Assembly: GCF_008973755.1 (NCBI RefSeq)
Contig: NZ_WBOM01000011.1
Coordinates: 1 to 64,000 of the forward strand
From: Nitrincola alkalilacustris
Lineage (GTDB): Bacteria; Pseudomonadota; Gammaproteobacteria; Pseudomonadales; Balneatricaceae
Direction: 5' to 3'
Length of the DNA: 64,000 nt
Shown piece after piece: positions 10,976 through 19,859 of this stretch. A model generated the notes under the pieces. That model worked only from the letters and a program-made list of their open reading frames with translations. It did not search any database and was not told where the DNA came from. The first letter of the stretch is position 1. Every line of letters begins with the position of its first letter. Both the position numbers and the translations under genes were made by a program.

Positions 10976-11760
10976 TGATGATGCCGGTGGTTCGAGATTA
11001 TCCTGTGCAACTGAGCCCGGAGGTGCAGCTTCAGGTCAGGCATATCGAGCGGGTTGGTGGCGGGCCGACGCTGGTGCTGCTGCATGAGGCGCTAGGCAAT
11101 ATCGCGCTATGGCGCGATTTCCCCGAGCAGATCAGCGAGGCAACAGGGCTGGATGTGCTGGTGTATGAGCGTCTTGGCTATGGGGCATCATCTCCGATCA
11201 CGCTGCCTCGCCCAGATGATTATCTGGAGCAGGAAGGGCGCATCTGGCTGCCGAAACTGCTGGATGCACTTGAGCTGGAGCAGGCGATACTGCTCGGGCA
11301 CAGTGATGGCGGCTCAGTTGCTTTGGTGGGCGCAGCGGTGTCGCCCCGTGTCATCGGGCTGATCACCATGGCGGCACACATTCAGGTGGATGATCTGACG
11401 CTGGCAGGGATAAGGCAAACCCTTGAGCGTTACCAGAGCTCCGATCTGCCGGAGCGCCTGGCGCGCTACCATGGTGATCGTACCGATCTACTGTTCCGTG
11501 CCTGGCATGAAACCTGGCTCAGAGACTCCTTTCAGTCCTCATTCAATCTGACACCCTGGCTCAATCAGATTCAGTGTCCAGCTCTAATCATGCAGGGAGT
11601 GGATGACAGCTACGGCCTGCCGGAGCAGGTGACAGACATTGCCCGTGGCATAGGCTCACAGGCAACGCCTCACTTTATCCCGGCCTGCGGCCATAGCCCG
11701 CATCTGGAGCAACCCGAAGCCAGCATTGAGGAGATTCGGCGTTTTATTCTGGCGCTTTAA
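10975..11760 (+). CDS. Alpha/beta-fold hydrolase
   Basis: The protein is an alpha/beta hydrolase of 261 residues. It has an oxyanion-loop stretch VLLHEALGNIALWRDFP, YERLGYGASSP, the nucleophile elbow LLGHSDGGSVALV with the catalytic serine, and the C-terminal histidine in ACGHSPHLEQPE. The substrate is unknown; its place after a synthetase and a thioesterase suggests an ester or thioester. Translation probably starts at the ATG at 10975, overlapping the thioesterase stop, with GGAG five bases before; ATGs at 10978 and 10981 are also possible. Its 3' end overlaps the convergent response regulator gene by 17 bases. Confidence 0.85.
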   Translation: MMMPVVRDYPVQLSPEVQLQVRHIERVGGGPTLVLLHEALGNIALWRDFPEQISEATGLDVLVYERLGYGASSPITLPRPDDYLEQEGRIWLPKLLDALELEQAILLGHSDGGSVALVGAAVSPRVIGLITMAAHIQVDDLTLAGIRQTLERYQSSDLPERLARYHGDRTDLLFRAWHETWLRDSFQSSFNLTPWLNQIQCPALIMQGVDDSYGLPEQVTDIARGIGSQATPHFIPACGHSPHLEQPEASIEEIRRFILAL

Positions 11761-12361
11761 TCTCGGCACTCATGCGCACCAGTTGGGCCAGATTGTCTGC
11801 ACGCATCTTGCTCATCACCCGTGAACGGTGCACCTCCACCGTTTTCGGGCTGATCCCCAGAATATCCGCGATCTCACGGTTGGCCTTACCGTTTACCACC
11901 AGTTGCATCACTTCGCATTCGCGCTGACTCAAACTGTCGTAGCGAGCCTGTACCTGACGTTGCTGCCGCAATTGCTGAAAGCGTTTTTCCGCCTCCTGCA
12001 AGCCCTTGTTGATCAGCCTAAGCATCTGCTGCTCATCAAACGGCTTCTCGATGAAATCCACCGCGCCATTTTTCATCGCGTTTACCGCCATCGGCACATC
12101 ACCGTGTCCGCTGATCACGATAATTGGCAGCAGTATCTCCCGATCCTTCATGATCTGCTGCAGCGCCAGGCCGTTGATCTCTGGCATCCGCACATCCAGC
12201 AGCATGCAGCCCTGCCTGCCGTCATACTCCTCGAGGAATTCCCGTGCAGAGGCAAAGGCTTCAACCGGGTAGTCGGAAGACTCCAGCAACCACTTCACCG
12301 ATTCGCGAAAGTCATCGTCATCGTCGACGATAAACACTGATTCCTGAGCTGATGTATTCAT
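11744..12361 (-). CDS. FixJ/NarL-type two-component response regulator
   Basis: The 205-residue regulator has a receiver domain with acidic residues in IVDDDDDF, phospho-acceptor Asp56 in CMLLDVRMPEI, Ser/Thr switch VISGHGDVPMAV and Lys in FIEKPFDE. A LuxR-type helix-turn-helix follows (LSQRECEVMQLVVNGKANRE, then ILGISPKTVEVHRSRVMSKM). This layout is that of the FixJ/TodT/StyR group of DNA-binding regulators. It is the last gene of a maoC-kinase-regulator operon, 35 bases after the kinase. It is the best local candidate to bind the shared element found at 14493 and elsewhere; that is inference. Confidence 0.92.
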   Translation of the reverse strand: MNTSAQESVFIVDDDDDFRESVKWLLESSDYPVEAFASAREFLEEYDGRQGCMLLDVRMPEINGLALQQIMKDREILLPIIVISGHGDVPMAVNAMKNGAVDFIEKPFDEQQMLRLINKGLQEAEKRFQQLRQQRQVQARYDSLSQRECEVMQLVVNGKANREIADILGISPKTVEVHRSRVMSKMRADNLAQLVRMSAEIKAPE

Positions 12362-12396
12362 GTTGATGCCCTTTGTGTTGTATGCGTATATTTTTC

Positions 12397-13920
12397 TTAT
12401 TCGCCGCTCTTTAATGGCAGCTTGAAATGAAATCGGGTGCCTGACGCCGGGTCGCTATCGGCCCAGAGTTGGCCCCCATGCTGTTCTATGATGGTGCGCG
12501 AGATTGATAATCCCATGCCAAGGCCATTCGCCTTGGTTGTCATGAAAGGCTCGAACAGTCCCCGCAATCGCTCTTCAGAGATGCCGCAGGCCTTGTCAAT
12601 CACACTGACCTGCAGGTGCTGGTCCAGCTGTTTTGTCTGGATAATGACCTGACGTTCGCGCCCCTGTTGATTATCGTATGCTTCAATCGCATTCCTGACC
12701 AGATTGAGCAGCACCTGCTCGATTTGAACCCGATCAGCCTCCACCATCAGGTTGCCTTCAAAACGGAATGTGAATTTGATGTTGTAATCACTGGCCTCCT
12801 GATGCAGAAAGCGGGTGACCTCCTCACAGGTCTCATTGATCGGAAACAGAATGCGCTGATAGTCGGTGCGCCTTACAAAACGTCTAATCCGTTTGATGAT
12901 CTCTGCGGATCGGTGCGCCTGACGTGATATCAGCTCCATCGCCTGGGCGACTTCGCTTACTTCGCGGATCTTGCCCTCTTCGATACGTCGTTGAGTACCG
13001 TTGCAGTAGTTCAGAATGGCCGCGAGCGGTTGGTTGATCTCATGCGCCAGTTCGGTGGCCATCTCGCCGACCGACAGCACCCGCGACATGTGTGCCATTT
13101 CCAGTTGTTGACGCTTGGACTGTTCCTCGGCCTTGCGCTGCAGGGTGATATCACGTCCGATAATGGAGTAGTACTCCACCTGCCGATTACCATTACGGCT
13201 GCGATGCGCGATGATCTCACGCAGCTCAGCGACCCGCTCCAGGCTGCCGGGCGGTAACAGAGGAATGCTGCCGTACCAGACACCATGCAGCGCAGCGTGT
13301 TGCAACGCCGGTTCGATCATCTCCTGCAGAACCTGCTTCGGGAAGAGCTGGTCGAGGTAAAGCACGACCGGGTTTTCCTGCTCCAGCCCCAGAGTCCGGT
13401 AAGCGGACTCGTTGATATAGGTAAGCTGATGCGTGCGGTGATTACAGAACAGGATCATATCCGAGGCGGCTTCAACTACGCGCGCGAGGCGGCGGGTGGA
13501 TTGCTGGGCCAGCTCCCGCTCGGTGATATCGCGTGAAACGCAGATCACCTCCAGCGGCTTGCCATCCTCATCACGGATGGTACGGCTGGTGGTTTCCAGC
13601 CAGATATAATGCCCATTCTTGTGTCGATAGCGGTAGGTGTTGGTGTACATGCCGCGACTGTAACGAACACTGTCGGCGCGTTTCTTGAGATTATCGGCAT
13701 CGTCGGGATGAAACAGCGCATAGCCCGACATGCCGATAATTTCGTCCACCCTGTACCCCAGAATACGCTCGACCGCCGGGCTGACATCGATATAGGTCCA
13801 GTCCGGGGTCGCCGCATTGCGTGAGATCATATCAGTGGACTGCTCAGCCAACAGACGATAGCGATCCGCTTTGCGGCGACACTCCGCCAGCTCCTGCTCC
13901 AGTTCGCTGATGCGGTCCAC
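12397..13920 (-). CDS. Cytoplasmic PAS-PAS sensor histidine kinase
   Basis: I start this gene at the GTG at 13920, four bases after the maoC stop and seven bases after GGCGAG, giving 507 residues; an ATG at 14028 would overlap maoC by 104 bases. A short coiled coil (1-20) precedes PAS 1 (about 21-136) and PAS 2 (about 144-261). The HisKA helix carries His293 in ELAHEINQPLA. The ATPase domain shows NLVRNAIEAYDN, FEPFMTTK and GLGMGLSISRTI. The G1 box reads DKACGI (442-447), where DxGxGI is usual. No membrane segment is seen, so it probably senses a cytoplasmic signal and phosphorylates the neighbouring FixJ-type regulator. Confidence 0.9.
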   Translation of the reverse strand: MDRISELEQELAECRRKADRYRLLAEQSTDMISRNAATPDWTYIDVSPAVERILGYRVDEIIGMSGYALFHPDDADNLKKRADSVRYSRGMYTNTYRYRHKNGHYIWLETTSRTIRDEDGKPLEVICVSRDITERELAQQSTRRLARVVEAASDMILFCNHRTHQLTYINESAYRTLGLEQENPVVLYLDQLFPKQVLQEMIEPALQHAALHGVWYGSIPLLPPGSLERVAELREIIAHRSRNGNRQVEYYSIIGRDITLQRKAEEQSKRQQLEMAHMSRVLSVGEMATELAHEINQPLAAILNYCNGTQRRIEEGKIREVSEVAQAMELISRQAHRSAEIIKRIRRFVRRTDYQRILFPINETCEEVTRFLHQEASDYNIKFTFRFEGNLMVEADRVQIEQVLLNLVRNAIEAYDNQQGRERQVIIQTKQLDQHLQVSVIDKACGISEERLRGLFEPFMTTKANGLGMGLSISRTIIEQHGGQLWADSDPASGTRFHFKLPLKSGE

Positions 13921-13924
13921 AGTC

Positions 13925-14398
13925 TTACTCGCCGCTGTTTGCTTGTTGAGCAGCTGTCTGTTGGGCGTCTGCCGGGCGTCTGTCGACCATGAAGGTCCCC
14001 TCGCCGGTGGCAACAACAGTTTCGCCAACGGTTACTTCTGTGCTCATCTTGACCCGACGGCGGCGCTCATCAATCTCTGTTACGGTCAGTGTTGCCTTGA
14101 CCGTATCACCGATATGCACCGGTGCCTTGAACTTGATCTGCTGATCGATATAGATCGCACCAGGGCCAGGCAGACGGGTACCGGCCACTGTGGAGATCAA
14201 CGCAGCACTGAACATACCGTGCACGATACGCGTGCCAAAGGGAGTGGTCTTGGCGTATTCCTCGTTAATGTGAATCGGATTGTTATCACCCGATACCCCG
14301 GCAAACATATACACATCGGCCTCGGAAACGGTTTTGGCATAGGATGCGCTCATTCCGACCTCAAGGTCTTCAAGATAGTAGCCGTGCAGATCCTGCAT
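13925..14398 (-). CDS. MaoC-like (R)-specific enoyl-CoA hydratase
   Basis: The 157-residue protein is a MaoC-type hotdog hydratase, related to PhaJ: GVSGDNNPIHINEEYAKTT is the hydratase 2 motif with the catalytic Asp and His, followed by FGTRIVHGMFSAALIS. It hydrates trans-2-enoyl-CoA to (R)-3-hydroxyacyl-CoA. The start is the ATG giving MQDLHGYYLEDLEVGM, with GAGGAG nine bases upstream; an in-frame ATG at 14428 lacks this. It opens an operon with the kinase and response regulator, so the regulator pair is transcribed with a lipid-metabolism gene. Confidence 0.88.
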   Translation of the reverse strand: MQDLHGYYLEDLEVGMSASYAKTVSEADVYMFAGVSGDNNPIHINEEYAKTTPFGTRIVHGMFSAALISTVAGTRLPGPGAIYIDQQIKFKAPVHIGDTVKATLTVTEIDERRRRVKMSTEVTVGETVVATGEGTFMVDRRPADAQQTAAQQANSGE

Positions 14399-14492
14399 TA
14401 TTTCACTCCTCGGGAAATTAATTATCAAAATGGTTCATGTTCAGCACCAATCTGGGTGATTTTGTACTTATTCGTCACATTTGTCATGCTAG

Positions 14493-14511
14493 AATAGGTA
14501 AAAACCCTATT
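14493..14511. promoter_or_regulatory. Shared operator-like element, site 2 (maoC / acyl-CoA dehydrogenase)
   Basis: AATAGG (14493-14498), TAAAAAC, CCTATT (14506-14511) is a perfect six-base inverted repeat with a seven-base spacer. It lies midway in the divergent promoter, 95 bases from the maoC start and 78 bases from the dehydrogenase start. It shares GTAAAAACCCT exactly with site 5 at 56482. Confidence 0.65.
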
Positions 14512-14588
14512 AACGCTGCGGCATCATCACTACGCAGACGGGTGATGGATCAAGAGCAAAAATCTGAACAGTAACAGAAGGTTGATGT

Positions 14589-16358
14589 ATGGCTGACTAT
14601 AACGCACCGCTGAAAGACATGAAACTGGCTCTGAATCAGGTTGCACGGATGACGCAGCTATCGGCAATGCCGCGTTTTGAGGATGCATCGGCCGATATGG
14701 TTGATGCGATTCTGGAAGAGGCATCCCGCGTTTCCCGTGATGTAATTGCACCCACTAACTGGGAAGGGGATCAGCAGGGCGTCAAGCTTGGTCCGGACGG
14801 TGTTGTCTGCCCTGAAAGCTTCCACGGGGTCTATCAGCAGTACGCAGAAGGTGGTTGGGGTTCACTGCAGTTTGATCCCGAATATGGCGGCCAGGGGATG
14901 CCATACCTGCTGTCTGTACCGGTTATGGAGATGTGGCAGTCGGCCAACCTCTCCTGGGGTCTCTGCCCACTGCTGAGCCAAGGCGCGGTTGAGTGCCTCT
15001 ATCTGAATGCCAGCGATGAATTGAAAAATATCTACCTGCCCAAGCTGATCAGCGGTGAGTGGGCAGGCACCATGAACCTGACCGAAGGCGGGGCGGGCTC
15101 CGACCTGTCTCAGGTGCGTTGCAAGGCAGAACCGCAAGACGATCATTATCTTATTTCGGGTGAGAAGATCTTCATCACCTGGGGTGATCACAGTCTGACT
15201 GAGAACATCGTACACCTGGTGCTGGCTCGTCTGCCGGACGCACCGGCTGGTGTGCGGGGCATCTCGCTGTTCCTCGTGCCCAAGTATCTGGTCAATGCTG
15301 ATGGTTCCCTGGGTGAGCGTAACCGTGCCGGTGCACTGTCACTGGAGCATAAGCTCGGTATCCATGCCAGCCCGACCTGTGTGATGGAGTTTGATGGTTC
15401 TGTGGGCTACCTCGTGGGTGAACCCAACCGTGGTCTGGCCTGCATGTTCACCATGATGAATAATGCCCGCCTGGGTGTCGGTCTGCAGGGCGTATCCATC
15501 TCTGAGCGGGCCTATCAGAAGGCGTTGATTTTTGCCGGTGAGCGTATTCAAGGGCCTGCAGTCGGTTCCCGTGAACCGGGTCCGATCATTCGCCACGGTG
15601 ATGTGCGTCGCATGTTGCTGACGATGAAATCATTGACCGAAGCGGCACGCGCTCTGACCTATGATGCCTGTGGCAGCCTGGATTTTGCTGAGCATGCCGA
15701 GGATGCTGCACAACGTGAAGATGAGCGTGCCCGAGCAGCCTTGCTGACGCCTATCGTTAAGGGCTGGTGTACCGAAATCGCTCAGGAAGTCACCTCTCTG
15801 GGGGTGCAGATTCACGGCGGTATGGGCTTTATCGAAGAGACAGGTGCTGCACAGTTCTTCCGTGATGCACGTATCCTGCCGATCTATGAAGGCACCAATG
15901 GTATCCAGGCTCTGGATCTGGTTGGTCGTAAAACCACGATGGATAAAGGTCGTGCGCTGACAGCATTGATCGCTGAAATGCGCGCAACTATCGCTGGTGC
16001 TGAGCATTTTTCTGATCTTGCCGCTGAACTGGAAAATGGCGTCAAGGCGCTGGAAGTCGCCCGTGATCTGTTGTTGCAAGGGTACGAGGCGGATGCACAG
16101 CTGCCGGGTGCCATTGCCTACAACTTCATGATGCTGGCTGGCACAGTAACAGGTGGCTGGGAGCTGCTGCGTCAGGCTGAAGCGGCCAAAGCGATGCAGC
16201 AAAGCAGTGATGACAGCTTCTATGCGGCCAAGCAGAGCACTACTCGCTTCTATTTTGCACAGATCCTGCCGCGCTATCTCGGCTTTGCTCAGATGATCAA
16301 TGCAGGCAGTGCCACCATCACTGAACTGCCGGAAGAACAGTTCAGCAGTGCCTGGTAA
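14589..16358 (+). CDS. Acyl-CoA dehydrogenase, large (about 590-residue) class
   Basis: The enzyme oxidises an acyl-CoA to a 2-enoyl-CoA and passes electrons to ETF. The acyl-CoA dehydrogenase core is clear: MNLTEGGAGSDLSQVR (FAD and substrate loop), GEKIFITWGDH, and IHGGMGFIEETGAAQFFRDA with the probable catalytic Glu in PIYEGTNGIQALDLVGRK. Residues beyond about 460 form the C-terminal extension typical of the DmdC/AcdA-like group, which handles varied acyl chains; the true substrate is unknown. AGAAGG lies seven bases before the ATG. It diverges from maoC across operator-like site 2. Confidence 0.93.
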   Translation: MADYNAPLKDMKLALNQVARMTQLSAMPRFEDASADMVDAILEEASRVSRDVIAPTNWEGDQQGVKLGPDGVVCPESFHGVYQQYAEGGWGSLQFDPEYGGQGMPYLLSVPVMEMWQSANLSWGLCPLLSQGAVECLYLNASDELKNIYLPKLISGEWAGTMNLTEGGAGSDLSQVRCKAEPQDDHYLISGEKIFITWGDHSLTENIVHLVLARLPDAPAGVRGISLFLVPKYLVNADGSLGERNRAGALSLEHKLGIHASPTCVMEFDGSVGYLVGEPNRGLACMFTMMNNARLGVGLQGVSISERAYQKALIFAGERIQGPAVGSREPGPIIRHGDVRRMLLTMKSLTEAARALTYDACGSLDFAEHAEDAAQREDERARAALLTPIVKGWCTEIAQEVTSLGVQIHGGMGFIEETGAAQFFRDARILPIYEGTNGIQALDLVGRKTTMDKGRALTALIAEMRATIAGAEHFSDLAAELENGVKALEVARDLLLQGYEADAQLPGAIAYNFMMLAGTVTGGWELLRQAEAAKAMQQSSDDSFYAAKQSTTRFYFAQILPRYLGFAQMINAGSATITELPEEQFSSAW

Positions 16359-16396
16359 TCAGATCCAGATCTGAGTGGAGCTGAATAAGATCAGAT

Positions 16397-16425
16397 AAGG
16401 GAGGGCACCATGTCTTCCCTTTTTA
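16397..16425 (+). terminator. Probable terminator after the acyl-CoA dehydrogenase gene
   Basis: AAGGGAG (16397-16403) pairs with CTTCCCTT (16414-16421), with one wobble, and a T run reaches 16424. It lies about 40 bases past the stop. Confidence 0.55.
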
Positions 16426-16536
16426 TGCACAGGGATGTGCAGTATGCTGGCAATGCAGGAGCAATTGTCAGCGATGTTTTATGAATAGCAGGTTTGCCTA
16501 TTCGGTTAGTGGTCACACCGACTCCACATCGGATGC

Positions 16537-17067
16537 TCACTCACTGAACATGGGGAGCTTTTTGTAGAAAATAACGGTTGGAAACAGAACTCCGCCGGGT
16601 TCAGCAGCGTAATCCGGGATCTCGCCGACACGCTGCCAGCCCAGATGCTGATAGATCGACTCAGCAGGTGAGCCAGCCAGCGTATCCAGGTGGAGCAGAG
16701 TGCGGCCCAGGGCAGTGGCCTGTTCTTCAGTCGCTTGCATCAACAGGGATGAAATACCCCTGCCACGATGACTTCTTAGCACAAAGAGTTTCTGGACTTC
16801 GGCACGATGTCGCCCATTCTCCTTCTGACAGGGATCAAGCTGAACTGAACCGACAATCCTTCCTTCTTCCTCAGCCAGCAACAGTACGAGTCCTTTGTCC
16901 AGTGCCGACAGGACGCCTTGCCAGTACAGCTCAATACTGCTGCGTGAAACAGGCGACAGAAAACCAACCGACGCGCCGCCTTCAATCGCATCAATAAGCA
17001 GTTCACTGAGCTGCATAAGAGTATCTGGTTCGGTTGTTGTTATCCGACGTATCGTGATCAAAGCCAT
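16537..17067 (-). CDS. GNAT family N-acetyltransferase
   Basis: The 176-residue protein has the GNAT core: a beta-strand pair around LLLAEEEGRIVGSVQL, then VQKLFVLRSHRGRGISSLLM, the acetyl-CoA pyrophosphate loop, and the C-terminal SIYQHLGWQRVGEIPDYA. Substrate unknown. AAGGAG directly abuts the ATG at 17067, which is too close for normal initiation; a TTG two codons downstream (17061) would have a six-base spacing, so the true start may be there. It sits alone after a convergent terminator. Confidence 0.85.
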   Translation of the reverse strand: MALITIRRITTTEPDTLMQLSELLIDAIEGGASVGFLSPVSRSSIELYWQGVLSALDKGLVLLLAEEEGRIVGSVQLDPCQKENGRHRAEVQKLFVLRSHRGRGISSLLMQATEEQATALGRTLLHLDTLAGSPAESIYQHLGWQRVGEIPDYAAEPGGVLFPTVIFYKKLPMFSE

Positions 17068-17230
17068 CTCCTTAACAGTGCTTCAGAATCGATGATAGTT
17101 GCATATTCGCCCTGTAGATTGGCGAGCGGCCTGCTCTGAATCTTTTGAGGCCAGTACCGATTGGTACTCAACTCCCAGCTTCCCCGGGCAGAAAAGTGAA
17201 CCTGGTGTTCGTGATATATACCCTCAAGTT

Positions 17231-18490
17231 TCAGTTCAGCGCATGTACCCGCTTGATCTCGGGAATGCTGAGTACCTCATCGACCAGCAGCATCAGTATC
17301 TCCTCACGCAGGGGCTCGAAGCCTGTTGGCTCATTGCCCCGGCACTGCGCCTGTGCTGAGTAGCTGATGCCTGAGTGTGCAGGCATCGCTGTGCCAAAGA
17401 GGTGATGGATCTGCACACTCTGGCAGCGTGTATACTGATTCTGAACCTTACCACGCAGCACCTTGTCGTGGATCTCTTCGCCATTCCGGCGGGCTCGCAC
17501 AACATAGCCATAGTCGATCTCAAATGCACCGGTACGCACCTCATGCATATAGAGCACATTTTGGTGTCTTGAGTGAAAGGCGCTGGAAAGAAACAGTGGC
17601 TCTTCCGAGTAGTAAACACTCTGCAAGGCCTCTGGTGATTGCTGTTCATTGTGGCGTACCCGCTCTATCTCCAGGGTGATGACACCCGGTTCTGGTGCCG
17701 AGCGCCAGGCTATGCCACGAATATGCTCATTCATCAGAAGGATCAAATCATCCTCAAGTAGTCGGTCACCCTGAACGAGCAGCAGGTATACCTCTGCGGT
17801 TATCTCCCGAAGTCGCTTGGCAGCGAAATCTGGAAACAGCGGACTGACTGCTGCAATTTCGTCACGTCTGATGTTCAGGTTCGGTAGCTGGTTTTCAATA
17901 TACTGACGTGTTTCCGAACCGATAGGTTGTTGGCCAGCATAGGCGATCAACTGTGATACTGAACGGGGCTGATACTCGGGGTTCTGCAGGTTTCTGATGG
18001 TTTGTCTCATCATCAGGGTTTGATGTTCGGGTTGTTGCAGGGCAGGGAAGTAACCCAGGTCATCTCCGAGATCAAATGCGATGGCGCGGGATCTGTTGCC
18101 CTCTGCAACCGTGATGTTGAGCTGTTCATGCAAAGCATGGGCCTGAGCTGCAGGTAGAAAGCCTGCCGATGCTGCCTTGATGATTCTTTCATGAGTGGTG
18201 TTGGCATGGGCAGGATTGGTGATCTGGCGCGAGGCGGTCTCAAGCAGATCGAGATAGCAGGCCAGCAATGCCGGATTGCTGTTCATCACCTCGCTGATTT
18301 TTCCCTCACCGGTTGCCCGGGACAGTGCGCTGTCTACGTGAACGACTGCATTGGTGCAGTTATCCTTTGAGATGGCAGAGACAGCCTGTTTGGCATGATA
18401 AGCTGCCTGAGCCTCAGGCGTTCTCGGATAGATCGAGCAGGCTGATAGTACAAGAGCGAGGCTCACTAAGAGTAGATATCTGATAATCAT
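17231..18490 (-). CDS. Lipoprotein of unknown function
   Basis: The start is the ATG giving MIIRYLLLVSLALVLSACS, a lipoprotein signal with lipobox LSAC (Cys18) and GGGGA upstream; this gives 419 residues. The remainder is soluble, with a helical, Ala/Gln-rich first half that could be repeat-like (tetratricopeptide-like packing is possible but I see no firm motif) and a strand-rich second half with four cysteines. I do not recognise the family. Residues after the lipobox Cys (SIYPR) lack an inner-membrane retention Asp, so the outer membrane is likely. It lies 107 bases downstream of codA, with a repeat array in its leader. Confidence 0.75.
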   Translation of the reverse strand: MIIRYLLLVSLALVLSACSIYPRTPEAQAAYHAKQAVSAISKDNCTNAVVHVDSALSRATGEGKISEVMNSNPALLACYLDLLETASRQITNPAHANTTHERIIKAASAGFLPAAQAHALHEQLNITVAEGNRSRAIAFDLGDDLGYFPALQQPEHQTLMMRQTIRNLQNPEYQPRSVSQLIAYAGQQPIGSETRQYIENQLPNLNIRRDEIAAVSPLFPDFAAKRLREITAEVYLLLVQGDRLLEDDLILLMNEHIRGIAWRSAPEPGVITLEIERVRHNEQQSPEALQSVYYSEEPLFLSSAFHSRHQNVLYMHEVRTGAFEIDYGYVVRARRNGEEIHDKVLRGKVQNQYTRCQSVQIHHLFGTAMPAHSGISYSAQAQCRGNEPTGFEPLREEILMLLVDEVLSIPEIKRVHALN

Positions 18491-18526
18491 GAATGTCCCC
18501 TGGAACCTTGGAATCAGCTTGGTTTT

Positions 18527-18571
18527 ATGTACGTGACTTTTAATGTACGAGACTTTACTGCACGTGACATG
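18527..18571. repeat. Three tandem degenerate 15-base repeats in the lipoprotein leader
   Basis: ATGTACGTGACTTTTA (18527-18542), ATGTACGAGACTTTA (18543-18557) and CTGCACGTGACATG (18558-18571) are tandem copies of a TGYACGWGAC core. They lie 37-81 bases before the lipoprotein start and directly after codA. Confidence 0.65.
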
Positions 18572-18597
18572 AACAGGAGCTGATTCCTTGGACAGCA

Positions 18598-19848
18598 TCA
18601 GATGCTGAAAAGTGCTGGAGTCATGACTTTTGCGGGTTCCTTCTGCATCAATATCCTGCCTTTTCTTACCGACATCAACACCTCACTCTGCATGCGCAGG
18701 ACGCTATAATCATCCTCACCATCCAGCAGGATAAAGCTGGCCGGTTTGCCCACCTCTATACCATAGCTATCCTGTATCCCCAGCGTGCGGGCACTGTTGT
18801 CGGTGATGAAATCAAGTGCATGGCTGAAGTCTTCATAACCCATCATCTGGCAGATATGCAGCCCGAAATCCAGTGTTCGCAGCAAGCGACCGTTACCCAG
18901 CGAGTACCAGGGGTCGAAGATCGAGTCTTCGCCAAAGCTGACATTGATTCCGGCTGCGTGCAGCTCTTTTACGCGCGTCACACCTCTGCGTTTTGGAAAG
19001 GTATCGAAGCGCCCCTGCAGATGGATGCTTTCTGTCGGGCAGGATACGAAGTTGATACCGGAACGGCCCAGCAGGCGGAACAGTTTAGAACAATAGGCAT
19101 TGTCGTAGGAGTGCATGGCGGTTGTATGGCTGGCCGTGACTCTGGCGCCCATATCGTTGAACAGTGCCTCTGCGGCCAGCACCTCCAGAAAGCGAGAACC
19201 AGGGTCATCCGTTTCGTCGCAATGTACATCGACCAGCTTGTCATATTTGAGGGCCAGTTGAATCAGTGTTTTGACTGAGGCCTCACCCAGCTCGCGGGTA
19301 TATTCAAAGTGTGGGATGCCGCCAACGACATCAGCACCGGCCTCTATGGCAGATTCAAGCAACTTCGCCCCATCCGGATAGGAGAGAATCCCCTCCTGAG
19401 GAAATGCGACCACCTGAATGTCGATGCGATCCTTCAATTCATCTCGCAGCGCGCATAGCGTATGTAGCCCCAGCAAGCTCGGATCTGTTGTATCGACATG
19501 CGTACGAATATGCTGAACACCATTGTTGATCAGCAGGTTCAGCGTTTTGAACACGCGGCTGCGGATATCAGTAGCACTCAGCATCGGCTTGCGCTGACTC
19601 CAGCGCTCAATGCCTTCGAACAGGGTACCGCTGTGGTTCCACTCCGGTTCGCCTGCGGTGAGGGCTGCGTCCAGATGAATATGTGGCTCTATAAAGGGGG
19701 CGCAGATCAGTTTTCCGGCAGCATCCAGTTGTCCGTCTGATCCTTTCAAAGTGCCGTTCTGGCGCTCCATACTGCTGAACAGTCCATTGTCGATACGTAT
19801 TCTATACAGAGATGGGTTCTGTCGAAGACGTGCGTTGATAATATCCAT
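18598..19848 (-). CDS. codA: Cytosine deaminase
   Basis: CodA hydrolyses cytosine to uracil and ammonia. The amidohydrolase metal site is present: His56 and His58 in EPHIHLDAAL, His in VDVHCDETDD, ASHTTAMHSYDNAY, and the Asp in FGEDSIFDPWYSLGNG, which closely follows the E. coli FDPWYPLG stretch. At 416 residues it is near E. coli CodA (427). Closely related deaminases of other ring compounds cannot be excluded, but a codB-like permease in the same operon supports cytosine. GAGG lies upstream of the ATG, and pucR ends 11 bases upstream. Confidence 0.88.
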   Translation of the reverse strand: MDIINARLRQNPSLYRIRIDNGLFSSMERQNGTLKGSDGQLDAAGKLICAPFIEPHIHLDAALTAGEPEWNHSGTLFEGIERWSQRKPMLSATDIRSRVFKTLNLLINNGVQHIRTHVDTTDPSLLGLHTLCALRDELKDRIDIQVVAFPQEGILSYPDGAKLLESAIEAGADVVGGIPHFEYTRELGEASVKTLIQLALKYDKLVDVHCDETDDPGSRFLEVLAAEALFNDMGARVTASHTTAMHSYDNAYCSKLFRLLGRSGINFVSCPTESIHLQGRFDTFPKRRGVTRVKELHAAGINVSFGEDSIFDPWYSLGNGRLLRTLDFGLHICQMMGYEDFSHALDFITDNSARTLGIQDSYGIEVGKPASFILLDGEDDYSVLRMQSEVLMSVRKGRILMQKEPAKVMTPALFSI

Positions 19849-19859
19849 GAAAGCCTCGT

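Noticed and set aside
13921-14028. Upstream ATG extension of the sensor kinase
   Set aside because: It overlaps maoC by 104 bases, adds low-complexity residues and lacks a ribosome site; the GTG at 13920 has both position and signal.
18491-18598. N-terminal extension of the lipoprotein
   Set aside because: It would bury the lipoprotein signal and run through the tandem repeat leader.
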